From Bdellovibrionales bacterium (GTDB taxonomy: Bacteria > Bdellovibrionota_G > JALEGL01 > JAGRMV01): DNA of 58,741 nucleotides. The notes under the pieces are model-generated. The model was not told the origin of the DNA. It ran no database searches and was given only the letters and a program-made list of their open reading frames with translations. The stretch spans positions 1 through 58,741 of the forward strand of contig JAGRAZ010000004.1 of the NCBI GenBank assembly GCA_020434345.1, read 5' to 3'. Within the stretch, counting starts at the first letter, position 1; the number at the start of each line of letters is the position of its first letter. Shown here piece by piece: positions 1-7,846 of the stretch. The position numbers and the translations under genes were made by a program.

Positions 1-1572
1 GCACATCCACATGTAGGTAAGCATACAGTGTTGGTTCATAATGGGATTATTGAAAATTATGAAGAGCTTAAAAAGGAATTAATTTCAGAAGGAATTCTTT
101 TTTCATCTGATACCGATACAGAAGTCATACCGTGGCTTATTGACAAATTTGTTGAAAAAGAAGGAAATGTTGAAAAGGCGCTTTACAAAGCACTTTTAAA
201 ACTTAAGGGTGCATTCGCGCTTGCACTTTTTTCAAAACACGATCCTAGTACAATTTATGTAGCCAAGAATGCTAGTCCGTTGATTGTTGGTATTGGAGAA
301 AATGAAACGTTCTTAGCGTCAGATATTCCCGCACTGCTTCAATATACAAAAAATGTAGTGATTTTGGAGGACGGTCAAGTTGCAAAATTGACTGCAAATC
401 AAATTGAAGTAACAGATTTTGAACAAAAAAAACTTCAAGTTAAGGTTAAGGAAATTACATGGTCAAAAGAAGCTGCACAAAAGGGTGGGTTTGAGCATTT
501 CATGCTCAAGGAAATATTTGAGCAACCAACCAGTATTGCTGATTCGTTACGAGGTAGAATTTCGGATGTCACAGCAGAAGTGTTATTGCCAGATATTCAA
601 AAAGCTTTTTTACAGGATGTTGAACATATCCGTTTTTTGGCATGTGGAACAAGTTACCATGCTGCGCTGGTAGGTCAGTATTGGTTTGAAAAGTTTGTTC
701 ATATTCCCGTTTCAGTTGAAATCGCATCTGAATATCGATATCGAGATCCATATTTATATCCAAATACACTTTGTATTGCGATTTCTCAATCAGGAGAGAC
801 TGCAGATACGTATGCAGCTTTGCAGCTTGCAAAATCAAAGGGTGCTAAAACACTCGCAATTTGTAACGTCGTAGATAGCAGCATCGCAAGGCTCTCTGAT
901 GAAGTTCTGTATACACATGCGGGACCTGAGATTGGTGTTGCATCAACAAAAGCATTTACAACGCAATTAACGGTTCTTGCGCTATTGACTTTGTTTCTTT
1001 CTACACAAAAGAAAACAATTGATGCTTCAGAGCAAAAAAAATTAGGGCACGATCTACTTGAGCTTCCACGTATTATAGAAGAAACATTGCGCATGCAAAA
1101 AAACTTGGAAACAATTTCAAAAAGTTTCATACAAGTGCGTGATTTTTTATACTTAGGTCGAGGGGCAAGCTACCCTATTGCTTTGGAAGGAGCGCTTAAG
1201 CTTAAAGAAATTTCATACATTCATGCGGAAGGGTATATGGGAGGTGAGCTAAAACATGGTCCAATCGCACTGATTGACGAAGAGATGCCAATACTCGCGC
1301 TTTCTCAACGAGGTGTTCTGAATGAAAAAATGAAAAGCAATGTTGAAGAGGTTAATGCTCGTGGTGGTACCATGATTACGGTTTCAGAAGTCAGTGATCG
1401 AATGTTTCAAAATGTTTCCAAGTACGAAATCAAAATTCCAGATGTACACGAGCTTATTTTACCCATTGTACAAACCGTTCCTTTGCAACTATTGGCCTAT
1501 TATATCGCAAAATACAAAGGGTGTGATGTTGATCAGCCGCGTAATCTAGCCAAATCAGTCACTGTTGAATAA
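1..1572 (+). CDS. glmS: Glutamine-fructose-6-phosphate aminotransferase (isomerizing), 5' truncated by window edge
   Basis: GlmS makes glucosamine-6-phosphate from fructose-6-phosphate and glutamine, the first step toward UDP-GlcNAc for peptidoglycan and LPS. The reading frame is open from base 1 and starts mid-protein with AHPHVGKH followed by VHNGIIENYEEL, the family motif near residue 90 of the glutaminase domain. About 85 N-terminal residues, including the catalytic Cys, therefore lie outside the window. The two SIS sugar-isomerase domains are complete: ACGTSYHAALVG and SQSGETADT in the first, LGRGASYPIALEGALKLKE in the second. The C-terminus DQPRNLAKSVTVE is the canonical GlmS ending. 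An internal GTG at 28 is not the real start because homology continues upstream of it. The gene ends at a strong bidirectional terminator shared with phaR. Confidence 0.97.
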   Translation, partial: AHPHVGKHTVLVHNGIIENYEELKKELISEGILFSSDTDTEVIPWLIDKFVEKEGNVEKALYKALLKLKGAFALALFSKHDPSTIYVAKNASPLIVGIGENETFLASDIPALLQYTKNVVILEDGQVAKLTANQIEVTDFEQKKLQVKVKEITWSKEAAQKGGFEHFMLKEIFEQPTSIADSLRGRISDVTAEVLLPDIQKAFLQDVEHIRFLACGTSYHAALVGQYWFEKFVHIPVSVEIASEYRYRDPYLYPNTLCIAISQSGETADTYAALQLAKSKGAKTLAICNVVDSSIARLSDEVLYTHAGPEIGVASTKAFTTQLTVLALLTLFLSTQKKTIDASEQKKLGHDLLELPRIIEETLRMQKNLETISKSFIQVRDFLYLGRGASYPIALEGALKLKEISYIHAEGYMGGELKHGPIALIDEEMPILALSQRGVLNEKMKSNVEEVNARGGTMITVSEVSDRMFQNVSKYEIKIPDVHELILPIVQTVPLQLLAYYIAKYKGCDVDQPRNLAKSVTVE

Positions 1573-1600
1573 TCAGTTTGTATTTCAAAATAAGAAATAA

Positions 1601-1639
1601 AAAAAAAGGGAAAACACGTCATGTGCTTTCCCTTTTTTT
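1601..1639. terminator. Bidirectional intrinsic terminator between glmS and phaR
   Basis: An A7-GGG-AAA-A-CAC arm (1601-1617) pairs with GTG-C-TTT-CCC-T7 (1623-1639) across a 5-nt loop, with a single A-C mismatch. The A run on one side and T run on the other give a U-tract in both directions, so it can stop glmS on the plus strand and phaR on the minus strand. Confidence 0.85.
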
Positions 1640-1659
1640 AAAAAATAGTTATGTAAAAA

Positions 1660-2238
1660 CTATCTGTTTTCGTACTTGTAAAGCTTGTCTTCAATTTCAT
1701 TCAAACGGGTAATGATTGTGTCCATTTTTGTTTGAATGGTGTTTAGTGAAGATGCGCTTCGAACAGCATCTGTAACACGGTTTGCAACAAAGCTGTCAAA
1801 GTCTTCTTGGTTGGTTTCAGGAGCGTTCTCAACTTCTTTAAGAAGTGATTTGGCTTCTGATCTAGAAAGATCACCACGGTCAACCAAACGATTGATGTAG
1901 CGTTCTGCTTCCGCAAGTTTTTCTTGCGTAGAATTTACGCCCAATAAAACATAGCGCTGAATAAAATCAAAAAGTGAACCTTCACCTTTTTGAATAATAT
2001 CTCGAAGCATAGTTAAGGGCAGGATAGATTTTGAAGCCTTTTCTTGATCCACCAAAATTTGTGTAAGAATGATACTTGTAACATCATTTTTGGTTTTGTT
2101 ATCGATAACGCGAACTTCTTCACCCATTTTTACCATCTTTGCGATGTCCTCAAGCGTAATATAGCAAGAGTTTTTGGTGTCATAGAGTTTGCGGTTTTGG
2201 TACTTTTTAATCATGCGTACGTCTGGTTGTGCTAGCAT
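1660..2238 (-). CDS. phaR: Polyhydroxyalkanoate synthesis regulator DNA-binding domain protein (PhaR family)
   Basis: 192 aa. The N-terminus carries the PHB/PHA accumulation regulator domain, with RMIKKYQNRKLYDTKNSCYI and TLEDIAKMV, typical of the first 60 residues of PhaR. In known members this domain binds DNA and PHA granules and controls phasin genes. The rest is charged and helical, ending in a heptad-like segment (about 160-190) that could be a coiled coil for oligomerisation. The start is supported by a GAGGAAAG ribosome site just upstream. No PHA synthase or phasin gene is in this window, and PhaR-domain proteins occur in delta-type bacteria without obvious PHA loci, so the target is not known here. 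Family assignment is firm; the physiological role is inferred. Confidence 0.88.
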   Translation of the reverse strand: MLAQPDVRMIKKYQNRKLYDTKNSCYITLEDIAKMVKMGEEVRVIDNKTKNDVTSIILTQILVDQEKASKSILPLTMLRDIIQKGEGSLFDFIQRYVLLGVNSTQEKLAEAERYINRLVDRGDLSRSEAKSLLKEVENAPETNQEDFDSFVANRVTDAVRSASSLNTIQTKMDTIITRLNEIEDKLYKYENR

Positions 2239-2379
2239 AAAACTTTCCTCTCTCTTTAAAAAAAAGTATATAAATTCAATAGGTTACGTGGACTATGCCC
2301 TATAACCACATCTCTACATCTATCCCTTTGACACATAAATGTCAAGAGCCTAACATCCATGCGTTATATTGTGGTTTTA

Positions 2380-2763
2380 TTACGGTAGTTTGGCGATGAG
2401 GTCGATTTCAACAAGCACTGCTTTCGGAAGCTTTGCAACTTCAACAGTTGAGCGCGCTGGTTTGTATTCACCAAGATATTCATTGTACACATCGTTGAGT
2501 TTAGGAAAGTCGTCCATGTTATCAATGAATACACCTGCTTTAACAACGTCTTTGAAATCGCAACCTGCTGCATTCAGTACAGCTTTTAAGTTTTTAAAAA
2601 CTTGATGCGCTTGTGTTGTGATGTCCTGCCCAACAATTTCCATCGTTTTTGGATCCAATGGAATTTGTCCAGATGTAAACAAAAACTCACCAACTTCAAC
2701 AGCTTGGGAATAGGGTCCGATGGCGGCAGGGGCATTGTCGGTGTGAACGATTTTTTTTGTCAT
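2380..2763 (-). CDS. ridA: RidA family reactive enamine/imine deaminase
   Basis: 127 aa, the full family length. RidA hydrolyses 2-aminoacrylate and related enamine/imine intermediates released by PLP enzymes, protecting them from damage. Family hallmarks are visible: IGPYSQAVEVGEFLFTSGQIPLDP near the N-terminus, QAHQVFKNLKAVLNAAG in the middle, and the PARSTVEVAKLPK segment that contains the conserved substrate-binding Arg. The start codon is preceded by a strong AAGGAG. It stands alone between phaR and a lipoprotein gene, on the same strand as both but with about 100 bp or more on each side, so it is probably its own transcription unit. Confidence 0.95.
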   Translation of the reverse strand: MTKKIVHTDNAPAAIGPYSQAVEVGEFLFTSGQIPLDPKTMEIVGQDITTQAHQVFKNLKAVLNAAGCDFKDVVKAGVFIDNMDDFPKLNDVYNEYLGEYKPARSTVEVAKLPKAVLVEIDLIAKLP

Positions 2764-2873
2764 AATGTCTCCTTAGTTTGTTGGATAAATGCCAAAAATA
2801 AATATCCAAATAATGGAGGTTGGTCAAAATTCAATGGTTTATTTCTGACAAAGAAGTGTTGTTTCCCTCAGTT

Positions 2874-3320
2874 TTATTGGTTAAAGCCGCATGAAAGTTC
2901 AGGAATCGTTCCCTGCGTAAACTCGTCACACGTTCTCTCATCGTTTAAGAAATTACCCGGCTCATTAGATACAGTATAAACCTTTATACTACATTGATCT
3001 TCATCAGAAACAACTTGTACAAGCGAAACAAATCTTGTTTCATCATCATTTGTTCTATGAAACAAATACTTTGATGGGATGCAGTTGATATCGGCATTTT
3101 TGATGCAATTTCTACCTTCTTGAATGTCTTCTGGTGTGCTGAGCTCGGAAAAGTGACCACAATCATTGAGACTATTCTCATTATAGAGTGTAATCGGCAT
3201 ATCGAGTTGCTCTTCTGTGGGCGCATTTGTTGGTTGATTACTACTTGGTAAGCCATTTCCAATAATGGTTCCACAGCCTGTAAAAATTAAAAAAAATAAA
3301 ATATATAATTGTTTAAACAT
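2874..3320 (-). CDS. Small lipoprotein with six additional cysteines, function unknown
   Basis: 148 aa from the ATG at 3320, which I prefer to longer starts because it gives a clean lipoprotein signal: MFKQLYILFFLIFTGC, lipobox ending T-G-C. The ATG overlaps the stop of the upstream TIGR02147 gene by 8 nt (ATGTTTAA), so translation is probably coupled. After the lipidated Cys there are six further Cys residues (in DCG, NCI, NCI, QCS, TCD, SCG contexts), an even number that would allow three disulfides in the periplasm or at the cell surface. I recognise no domain. The region is AT-rich compared with housekeeping genes nearby. The only functional clue is its operon partner. Confidence 0.72.
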   Translation of the reverse strand: MFKQLYILFFLIFTGCGTIIGNGLPSSNQPTNAPTEEQLDMPITLYNENSLNDCGHFSELSTPEDIQEGRNCIKNADINCIPSKYLFHRTNDDETRFVSLVQVVSDEDQCSIKVYTVSNEPGNFLNDERTCDEFTQGTIPELSCGFNQ

Positions 3321-4140
3321 CAATATCCAATCGAAAAAGTTGTATTGATAATTCATATACGGCATCATAATTTTTCTTGCCTTGTGAAAATAATGCATTC
3401 ATTTCTCGAACAAATTTTCCAATTTTCGCAAAAGCAGCAGGAAGATCCCTTTTTTCAACTGCAACAATCAAAGCATTCATGCATCTATGATCAACATTTT
3501 GTTGGTCTATAGCAGTCTTGGCAAGGTCTAAAATTTTTTTATGATATTGGGCGATAGGCCCTGAGGCATCCACTTCAGGAGTTTGTAAATTTTGATCTGT
3601 ACTCATTATCGTATTTTGTTCGTGATCAATAGAGACAAGTTGCAGTCTCTCAAGTGTTTTAAGCGCCTCCTTTACGTCCTCTTTTGTAGCTTTGTGATCG
3701 AAGCGTTGACTGATCCACTTTGAATCAAGTACAAAATCTTGAAGATGAGCTAGTTCTTTGATCGCAAGTGGAAGCCAATCTGACAAAACATCATACTGAT
3801 CTTTGCTTAAAAAAGCTTGGGTTTGGTGCGATCTAGCAAGTTCCATATTCTTATAATAAAAATCTTTTTCCTCCTTTTCTTTGGCTTGATTGAAGAAAAC
3901 TAGATTTTCAAAATAGAGACTTTCCCATTCATTTAACTGAAGTCCTTTGATGAATTTATGGACTGATTTATGTGTCAAGCCACGTTGTCCATCCATCACC
4001 AATTTTAAGTAATTGCTAGAATTTAGTCCTGCTTTTTTTGCAAAAAAACGAAATGAAAATGAGGGGTTACTACCTTTTTTATGATTGTAATAGTCCTGAA
4101 GAAAGGCTCTGTAGGATTCGTATAAGAAGATTGACTTCAC
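3313..4140 (-). CDS. TIGR02147 family protein (putative regulator)
   Basis: 275 aa. The N-terminus LYESYRAFLQDYYNHKK, followed by FSFRFFAKKAGLNSSNYLKLVMDGQRGLTHKSVHKF, matches the TIGR02147 family seen mainly in Fibrobacter and Bdellovibrio-type bacteria. The FAKKAGLNSSNYLKLVMDGQR segment looks like a helix-turn-helix, followed by a long alpha-helical C-terminal region. The start is GTG at 4140; there is no ATG in the first 48 codons. A TATAAT hexamer lies only 6 nt upstream of the GTG, so the mRNA may have almost no leader. It is co-translated with the downstream lipoprotein gene and divergent from another lipoprotein gene. The shared intergenic region holds three GTTAAC sites. Regulation of the two lipoprotein genes by this protein is an inference from layout. 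Confidence 0.82.
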   Translation of the reverse strand: MKSIFLYESYRAFLQDYYNHKKGSNPSFSFRFFAKKAGLNSSNYLKLVMDGQRGLTHKSVHKFIKGLQLNEWESLYFENLVFFNQAKEKEEKDFYYKNMELARSHQTQAFLSKDQYDVLSDWLPLAIKELAHLQDFVLDSKWISQRFDHKATKEDVKEALKTLERLQLVSIDHEQNTIMSTDQNLQTPEVDASGPIAQYHKKILDLAKTAIDQQNVDHRCMNALIVAVEKRDLPAAFAKIGKFVREMNALFSQGKKNYDAVYELSIQLFRLDIDV

Positions 4141-4193
4141 ACCCTCATTATACCATGAACGAACCTCAAATTGTATACAGTAAAATACTATAT

Positions 4194-4234
4194 GTTAACA
4201 AAAGTTAACAAAAAATGAATATTTGTTAACTTTT
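4194..4234. promoter_or_regulatory. Candidate operator: three helically phased GTTAAC sites
   Basis: GTTAAC occurs at 4194-4199, 4204-4209 and 4225-4230, with centres 10 and 21 bp apart, i.e. one and two helical turns. The second and third sit in a perfect 13-bp inverted repeat: AAAAGTTAACAAA (4200-4212) and TTTGTTAACTTTT (4222-4234). The cluster lies in the region shared by the TIGR02147 gene and the divergent lipoprotein gene, and a TTGACT at 4233-4238 could be a -35 element for the plus-strand gene. Binding by the adjacent regulator is inferred. Confidence 0.6.
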
Positions 4235-4294
4235 GACTTGTATCAAAATGACGCGTTTGCTAAATTTAAATTGTAACTCGAGAAAGGAGTTTTT

Positions 4295-4873
4295 ATGAAA
4301 AATATAATTTTATTGATGTGTTTAGCAATAAGCGTTTCTGGATGTGGTAACGACACCGTTTCCACAGAAGGGGAAGATTTTCAGTTAGGTGTTCCGGATG
4401 GATATGTACAAGAAATCACGCTTCGATATACAGGTGCATATGTTATGTCTCCAGACTCGCTGAATGGATATGTTTTTGTTGATGTCAATCAGAATACTAT
4501 GACATTTCACATGAAAAAGGGCATGCCTGTGACTGAGGAATGTTTAGAAATTGTAGGATTATCAGCAACACAAGTTGATGATCTTAAAGCAGTTCTTTTA
4601 TCAACAAACTATACAATACAAAATCCTGTTCCAGCAATGCTAGTTGCTGATTCAGAACGACTTGATTTAGAAGTTGATTTTCAGACTTATAGGATCAAAG
4701 TTCCTCATCCACAAGAAGAAGGCGCATTTATACTTCCCAAAAATGCTTGTGAAATCAGAACACTTCTAAAGCAATATGTTATTGGTAGTGGAGAATCTGC
4801 AGGATGTCCACAGCAAGTAAAAAACAAATTGTTTGCTACTTGTGCACTCACTGAAGATGAAGTAGCCAAATAA
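4295..4873 (+). CDS. Lipoprotein of unknown function, divergent from TIGR02147 gene
   Basis: 192 aa. The signal MKNIILLMCLAISVSGC has a good lipobox (V-S-G-C), and a GAAAGGAG ribosome site precedes the ATG. The mature part is acidic, predicted mixed alpha/beta, with four further cysteines (EEC, NAC, AGC, ATC). I recognise no domain, and it shows no visible homology to the other lipoprotein gene of this locus at 2874-3320. Its promoter region contains the GTTAAC operator cluster, so it is a likely target of the divergent regulator. Confidence 0.78.
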   Translation: MKNIILLMCLAISVSGCGNDTVSTEGEDFQLGVPDGYVQEITLRYTGAYVMSPDSLNGYVFVDVNQNTMTFHMKKGMPVTEECLEIVGLSATQVDDLKAVLLSTNYTIQNPVPAMLVADSERLDLEVDFQTYRIKVPHPQEEGAFILPKNACEIRTLLKQYVIGSGESAGCPQQVKNKLFATCALTEDEVAK

Positions 4874-4881
4874 ACATCATC

Positions 4882-4931
4882 AATAGTATTCGCCCTAGAG
4901 TAACATATAGTTATTCCGGGGCATTACTATT
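4882..4931. terminator. Hairpin between convergent lipoprotein gene and hpt
   Basis: AATAGTA (4882-4888) pairs with TACTATT (4925-4931), with GCCC/GGGC partly pairing inside and an imperfect GAGTAAC/GTTATTC inner stem. A short T-rich stretch follows on the plus strand. It lies 8 bp after the plus-strand gene and 22 bp from the end of hpt, the usual place for a shared terminator. Several mismatches make it moderate evidence. Confidence 0.5.
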
Positions 4932-4953
4932 TTGTATTTAAATGTAATGAAAC

Positions 4954-5487
4954 TTAAGCTGTTGGATAAATGCCAACAAAATTAATATTTCTGTATTTTT
5001 CGGCAGCATCCAATCCATATCCAACTACATAATGATTATCAATGGTAAATCCTTTGTAAGAAATTTCGACATCTTTGACTTTGTTAGATGGCTTATGAAG
5101 TAGGCTACATACCTTGAGTGAGGCGGGTTCTCTGGTGCGCAAAAGCTCGACCAAGAAATCAAGCGTGATGCCTGTATCCACAATGTCTTCAATCAGAAGG
5201 ATGTGCTTGCCTTTCACTGGACTTGAAAGGTCTTTGTTAATTCGAACGTCGCCAGAAGACGTTAACTCATTTCCGTAAGATGATACGCGTATAAAATCAA
5301 TTGTGATTGGAAGATCAATATGACGAATCAAATCTGAAAAGAAAATTACTGACCCTTTGAGAATGCAAACGCACACAAGTTCCTTGCCGTGATAATCTTT
5401 TGTGATTTGTTCTCCCAGTTCTTTAACTTTTTTTTGAATCTCTTTAGACGAGATGAGTTCTTTAATGTCTTTTGCAAAGGTTACCAT
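4954..5487 (-). CDS. hpt: Hypoxanthine phosphoribosyltransferase
   Basis: 177 aa from the ATG at 5487. The enzyme converts hypoxanthine (and usually guanine) plus PRPP to IMP/GMP. The PRPP-binding signature LLIEDIVDTGITL is clear, preceded by the flexible-loop SSYGN and LKGSVIFFSDLIRHI elements, and followed by VVGYGLD with the base-contacting region near the C-terminus. The start overlaps the last 7 nt of pnp (ATGGTAA), so translation is coupled. A longer in-frame start at 5520 would add 11 residues and overlap more of pnp; I consider it less likely. It is last in the deoC-udp-pnp-hpt operon, completing the route from purine nucleosides to nucleotides. Confidence 0.95.
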   Translation of the reverse strand: MVTFAKDIKELISSKEIQKKVKELGEQITKDYHGKELVCVCILKGSVIFFSDLIRHIDLPITIDFIRVSSYGNELTSSGDVRINKDLSSPVKGKHILLIEDIVDTGITLDFLVELLRTREPASLKVCSLLHKPSNKVKDVEISYKGFTIDNHYVVGYGLDAAEKYRNINFVGIYPTA

Positions 5488-6317
5488 GTTTGTATCCAAT
5501 CTTTTATTAAGCCTCGACAAGTTGCAGACGCCTTGTTTGTTTCGTTCAAAACTTCTTGATGGTTAACTTTAACCTTAGGTTGGTCATTTGTAGGGTAAAC
5601 GTTAGTAACTACAGAAAGACCAAGCACATCTAGTCCAAGTTTATGTGCTGCAAGTGCTTCGGGTACGCTTGACATACCAACAAGATCCACGCCAAGTGTT
5701 CGCAGCATAGAAATTTCAGCAGGTGTTTCAAAGTTAGGGCCGGGAAGAAAGCAATACACACCCTCTGATACTTTTTTTTGATTTGATTTTGCAATTGTAA
5801 GAAATTCGTTTCGCAGGTCTGCATTGTACAAATTGCTTGTATCAAAAAAGGGATTTTCCCAATTCTCAAGGTGAACGCCTCGAACAGGATGGAGGCCAGA
5901 TGGATTGATGTGGTCTTTAATAAGTACAAGATTGCCAACTTCAAAGTTCGGATTCACTCCACCGGCAGCGTTGGTTAAAATGTATGTTGGAACATCCAAA
6001 AAAGCACTGATCCAAGCAGGTAAGGCGGTCGTGGTGATGTCTATGCCTTGGTAGTAATGAAATCTGCCTGTGAAAGCAAGAATGGTTTGGTTGTGAATTT
6101 GACCCAATACAAGTTTGTGTCCATGCCCTTGAACTGACGATTGTGGAAAGTGAGGAATATCTTGATACGAAATCGAAATAGGGTTTTGTATTTCATCTTC
6201 AAAGTTTTTCAGACCTGAACCCAACACAATGGTTGCATTAATTTTTGGGTGATCAAAATGTTTGCGTAAAAAGTCCGCACTCTCTTTGAATTGATGGACT
6301 TGATCTTGCGGGTTCAT
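5481..6317 (-). CDS. punA: Purine nucleoside phosphorylase (trimeric, type I)
   Basis: 278 aa. It cleaves inosine, guanosine and their deoxy forms with phosphate to free base and (deoxy)ribose-1-phosphate. Motifs of the trimeric PNP family are all visible: TIVLGSGLKNFEDEI at the N-terminus, GHGHKLVLG, FTGRFHYYQG, LTNAAGGVNPNF, the PGPNFETPAEI loop, and VGMSSVPEALAAHKLGLDVLGLSVVTN, with the substrate-specifying Asn in VVTNVYPTN. It lies 10 bp after the upstream phosphorylase gene and overlaps hpt, so it is mid-operon. The symbol could equally be given as pnp or deoD by convention. Confidence 0.94.
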   Translation of the reverse strand: MNPQDQVHQFKESADFLRKHFDHPKINATIVLGSGLKNFEDEIQNPISISYQDIPHFPQSSVQGHGHKLVLGQIHNQTILAFTGRFHYYQGIDITTTALPAWISAFLDVPTYILTNAAGGVNPNFEVGNLVLIKDHINPSGLHPVRGVHLENWENPFFDTSNLYNADLRNEFLTIAKSNQKKVSEGVYCFLPGPNFETPAEISMLRTLGVDLVGMSSVPEALAAHKLGLDVLGLSVVTNVYPTNDQPKVKVNHQEVLNETNKASATCRGLIKDWIQTW

Positions 6318-6327
6318 AGTTGACCTT

Positions 6328-7104
6328 TTACACTAGGCAGTCGCGTAAGGCCAGAAGACTTGCTTCAATGCAATCTGTCTCGGCCTTTGGTATTTCTGAG
6401 TCTTCCAAAAAGGTATTAAGTGCGCGGTTCCCATAGACAGCGCATATCGCACCAGCCCGGATTCCTTTAAGATGGCTTAATCCAAAAAGTGTTGAGATTT
6501 CCATCTCCAAATTTGAAAAACCTTTGTCTTGTAGGTCTTTCATAAGTAAGGGCTGTGTAATGGTAAATCCCGGAATTTGTCTTGCTTGAGGACCATAAAA
6601 CCCCGGAGCACTGGCAGTTTTTCCAACTGAGTAGGTAACATTTTGGGTTTTACATGCTTGATCAAGCGCACGTAAAATAGCCATATCACTGATCATGTCT
6701 TGGGTTTTTATGTCATAATAATTGTGCAAACTTCCAAGTGAGTATGCGCTTTCAGAAATAATCAAACTACCAAGTGAAATGTTAGGTTGTAGCGCACTAC
6801 ATGATCCACAGCGAATCAGAATGGGGTTTTCTACCAACTGGCAAATTTCAATGACAGAAATTTCCATGCATCCCTCTCCCATACCCGTAGACATGACTGT
6901 TATTTCCTGATCTTGGTAAAAACCCGTAAAGGTATGAAATTCACGATGCTGTCGTTGTACACGTACGGAAGAAAAGTAATTGGCCACTTTGGCTGCGCGG
7001 TCGGGGTCCCCTACAAGTAAAATTTTTTGAGCAAGATCTCCCTTTTGGCAACCAATATGGTACTGCTTACCGGCTATTTCAATGTAGTTTGCTTCTTTGT
7101 TCAT
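6328..7104 (-). CDS. udp: Uridine phosphorylase-like nucleoside phosphorylase
   Basis: 258 aa from the ATG at 7104 (MNKEANYIEIAGKQYHIG). This start overlaps the end of deoC by 26 nt; a start 17 codons further upstream is possible but would overlap more. The NP-I fold of hexameric phosphorylases is visible: LLVGDPDRAAKVANYF, TFTGFYQDQEITVMSTGMGEGCMEISVIE, IRCGSCSALQPNISLGSLII, and FSNLEMEISTLFGLSHLKGIRAGAICAVYGN with the ribose-binding EME. It resembles uridine phosphorylase more than DeoD, but substrate choice (uridine, thymidine or purine) cannot be fixed by eye. With deoC it would feed the sugar phosphate to glycolysis. Confidence 0.85.
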   Translation of the reverse strand: MNKEANYIEIAGKQYHIGCQKGDLAQKILLVGDPDRAAKVANYFSSVRVQRQHREFHTFTGFYQDQEITVMSTGMGEGCMEISVIEICQLVENPILIRCGSCSALQPNISLGSLIISESAYSLGSLHNYYDIKTQDMISDMAILRALDQACKTQNVTYSVGKTASAPGFYGPQARQIPGFTITQPLLMKDLQDKGFSNLEMEISTLFGLSHLKGIRAGAICAVYGNRALNTFLEDSEIPKAETDCIEASLLALRDCLV

Positions 7105-7846
7105 GATATTGTTGGAGTATAATGATGCTGTTGCTTGTTCCAATACGCGTTGCACCTGCTTGGATCATTGCTTGTGCATCCTCAATTGTTTTAATGCCGC
7201 CACTGGCTTTGATACCGAGCTGACCACCAATTGTGTGGTGCATGGTTTCAATATCTGTAACACTTGCACCTCTTGGTCCAAATCCAGTTGAAGTTTTGAC
7301 AAAACGAGCTTTTGAAAGTTGGCTGATAAAACAACCTGCGATGATCTGCTCCTCTGTTAAAAAACCTGTTTCTAAAATGACTTTTACAGGAACTTGTGAT
7401 GCACCTTCAACAACTGTTTGAATATCTTTTCGAACAACTGACCAATTTTCAGAAATGAGTGCGCCAATAGGAAGTACCATGTCAATTTCGCTTGCGCCGT
7501 TTTCAATCGCTTTTAAAGTTTCTAAACGTTTGATGCTTGATTTGTTGTATCCTAAAGGAAACCCTATAACAGTAGCAACATGGATTGAGCTAGCGCCCAA
7601 TCTTTTTCGCGCAAGGCTAACAAACCTAGGGGGGACGCAAACGGAATAGAATTGATACGAGATTGCTTCATCGCATACTCTCTCAATGTCTTTACTAGTC
7701 GCAGCGGGTGAAAGAAGGGTGTGGTCAATGACTTGTTCAATTTTTGCAGTGTTAACAGGTGAAATGGCAGTTGATGGCAATTGTACTGTAAAATACTTTT
7801 CAATTTGGGTTTTGATTTTATCAATCTTTTGTTTTACATTCTCCAT
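7079..7846 (-). CDS. deoC: Deoxyribose-phosphate aldolase
   Basis: 255 aa from the ATG at 7846. It splits 2-deoxyribose-5-phosphate into glyceraldehyde-3-phosphate and acetaldehyde. Visible active-site features are DHTLL (41-45), the Asp of EIDMV (122), the Schiff-base Lys184 in FVKTSTGFGPRGA and the second Lys213 in IKASGGIKT. About 25 residues precede the usual N-terminus, so a downstream TTG start is possible. A weak AAGAAG ribosome site supports the ATG. Its start codon directly abuts the GTG start of the divergent FG-GAP gene (7847), leaving no intergenic space, so the promoter must lie inside the neighbour's coding region. It is first in the nucleoside salvage operon. Confidence 0.93.
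   Translation of the reverse strand: MENVKQKIDKIKTQIEKYFTVQLPSTAISPVNTAKIEQVIDHTLLSPAATSKDIERVCDEAISYQFYSVCVPPRFVSLARKRLGASSIHVATVIGFPLGYNKSSIKRLETLKAIENGASEIDMVLPIGALISENWSVVRKDIQTVVEGASQVPVKVILETGFLTEEQIIAGCFISQLSKARFVKTSTGFGPRGASVTDIETMHHTIGGQLGIKASGGIKTIEDAQAMIQAGATRIGTSNSIIILQQYHEQRSKLH

Noticed and set aside
2317-2345. phaR promoter with TTGACA at 2340-2345 on the minus strand
   Set aside because: The -35 is good, but the -10 at the right distance (TAGATG) matches only half the consensus, and the TTGACA is one arm of a small TTGACA/TGTCAA hairpin; not strong enough to annotate.
2874-4873. The two lipoproteins around the TIGR02147 gene as duplicated paralogues
   Set aside because: Beyond the lipoprotein signals their sequences and cysteine patterns do not match.
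7781-7846. Longer TTG start for the FG-GAP protein
   Set aside because: It would put 22 hydrophobic and mixed residues before a normal signal peptide and overlap deoC coding sequence; the GTG at 7847 gives a conventional signal.
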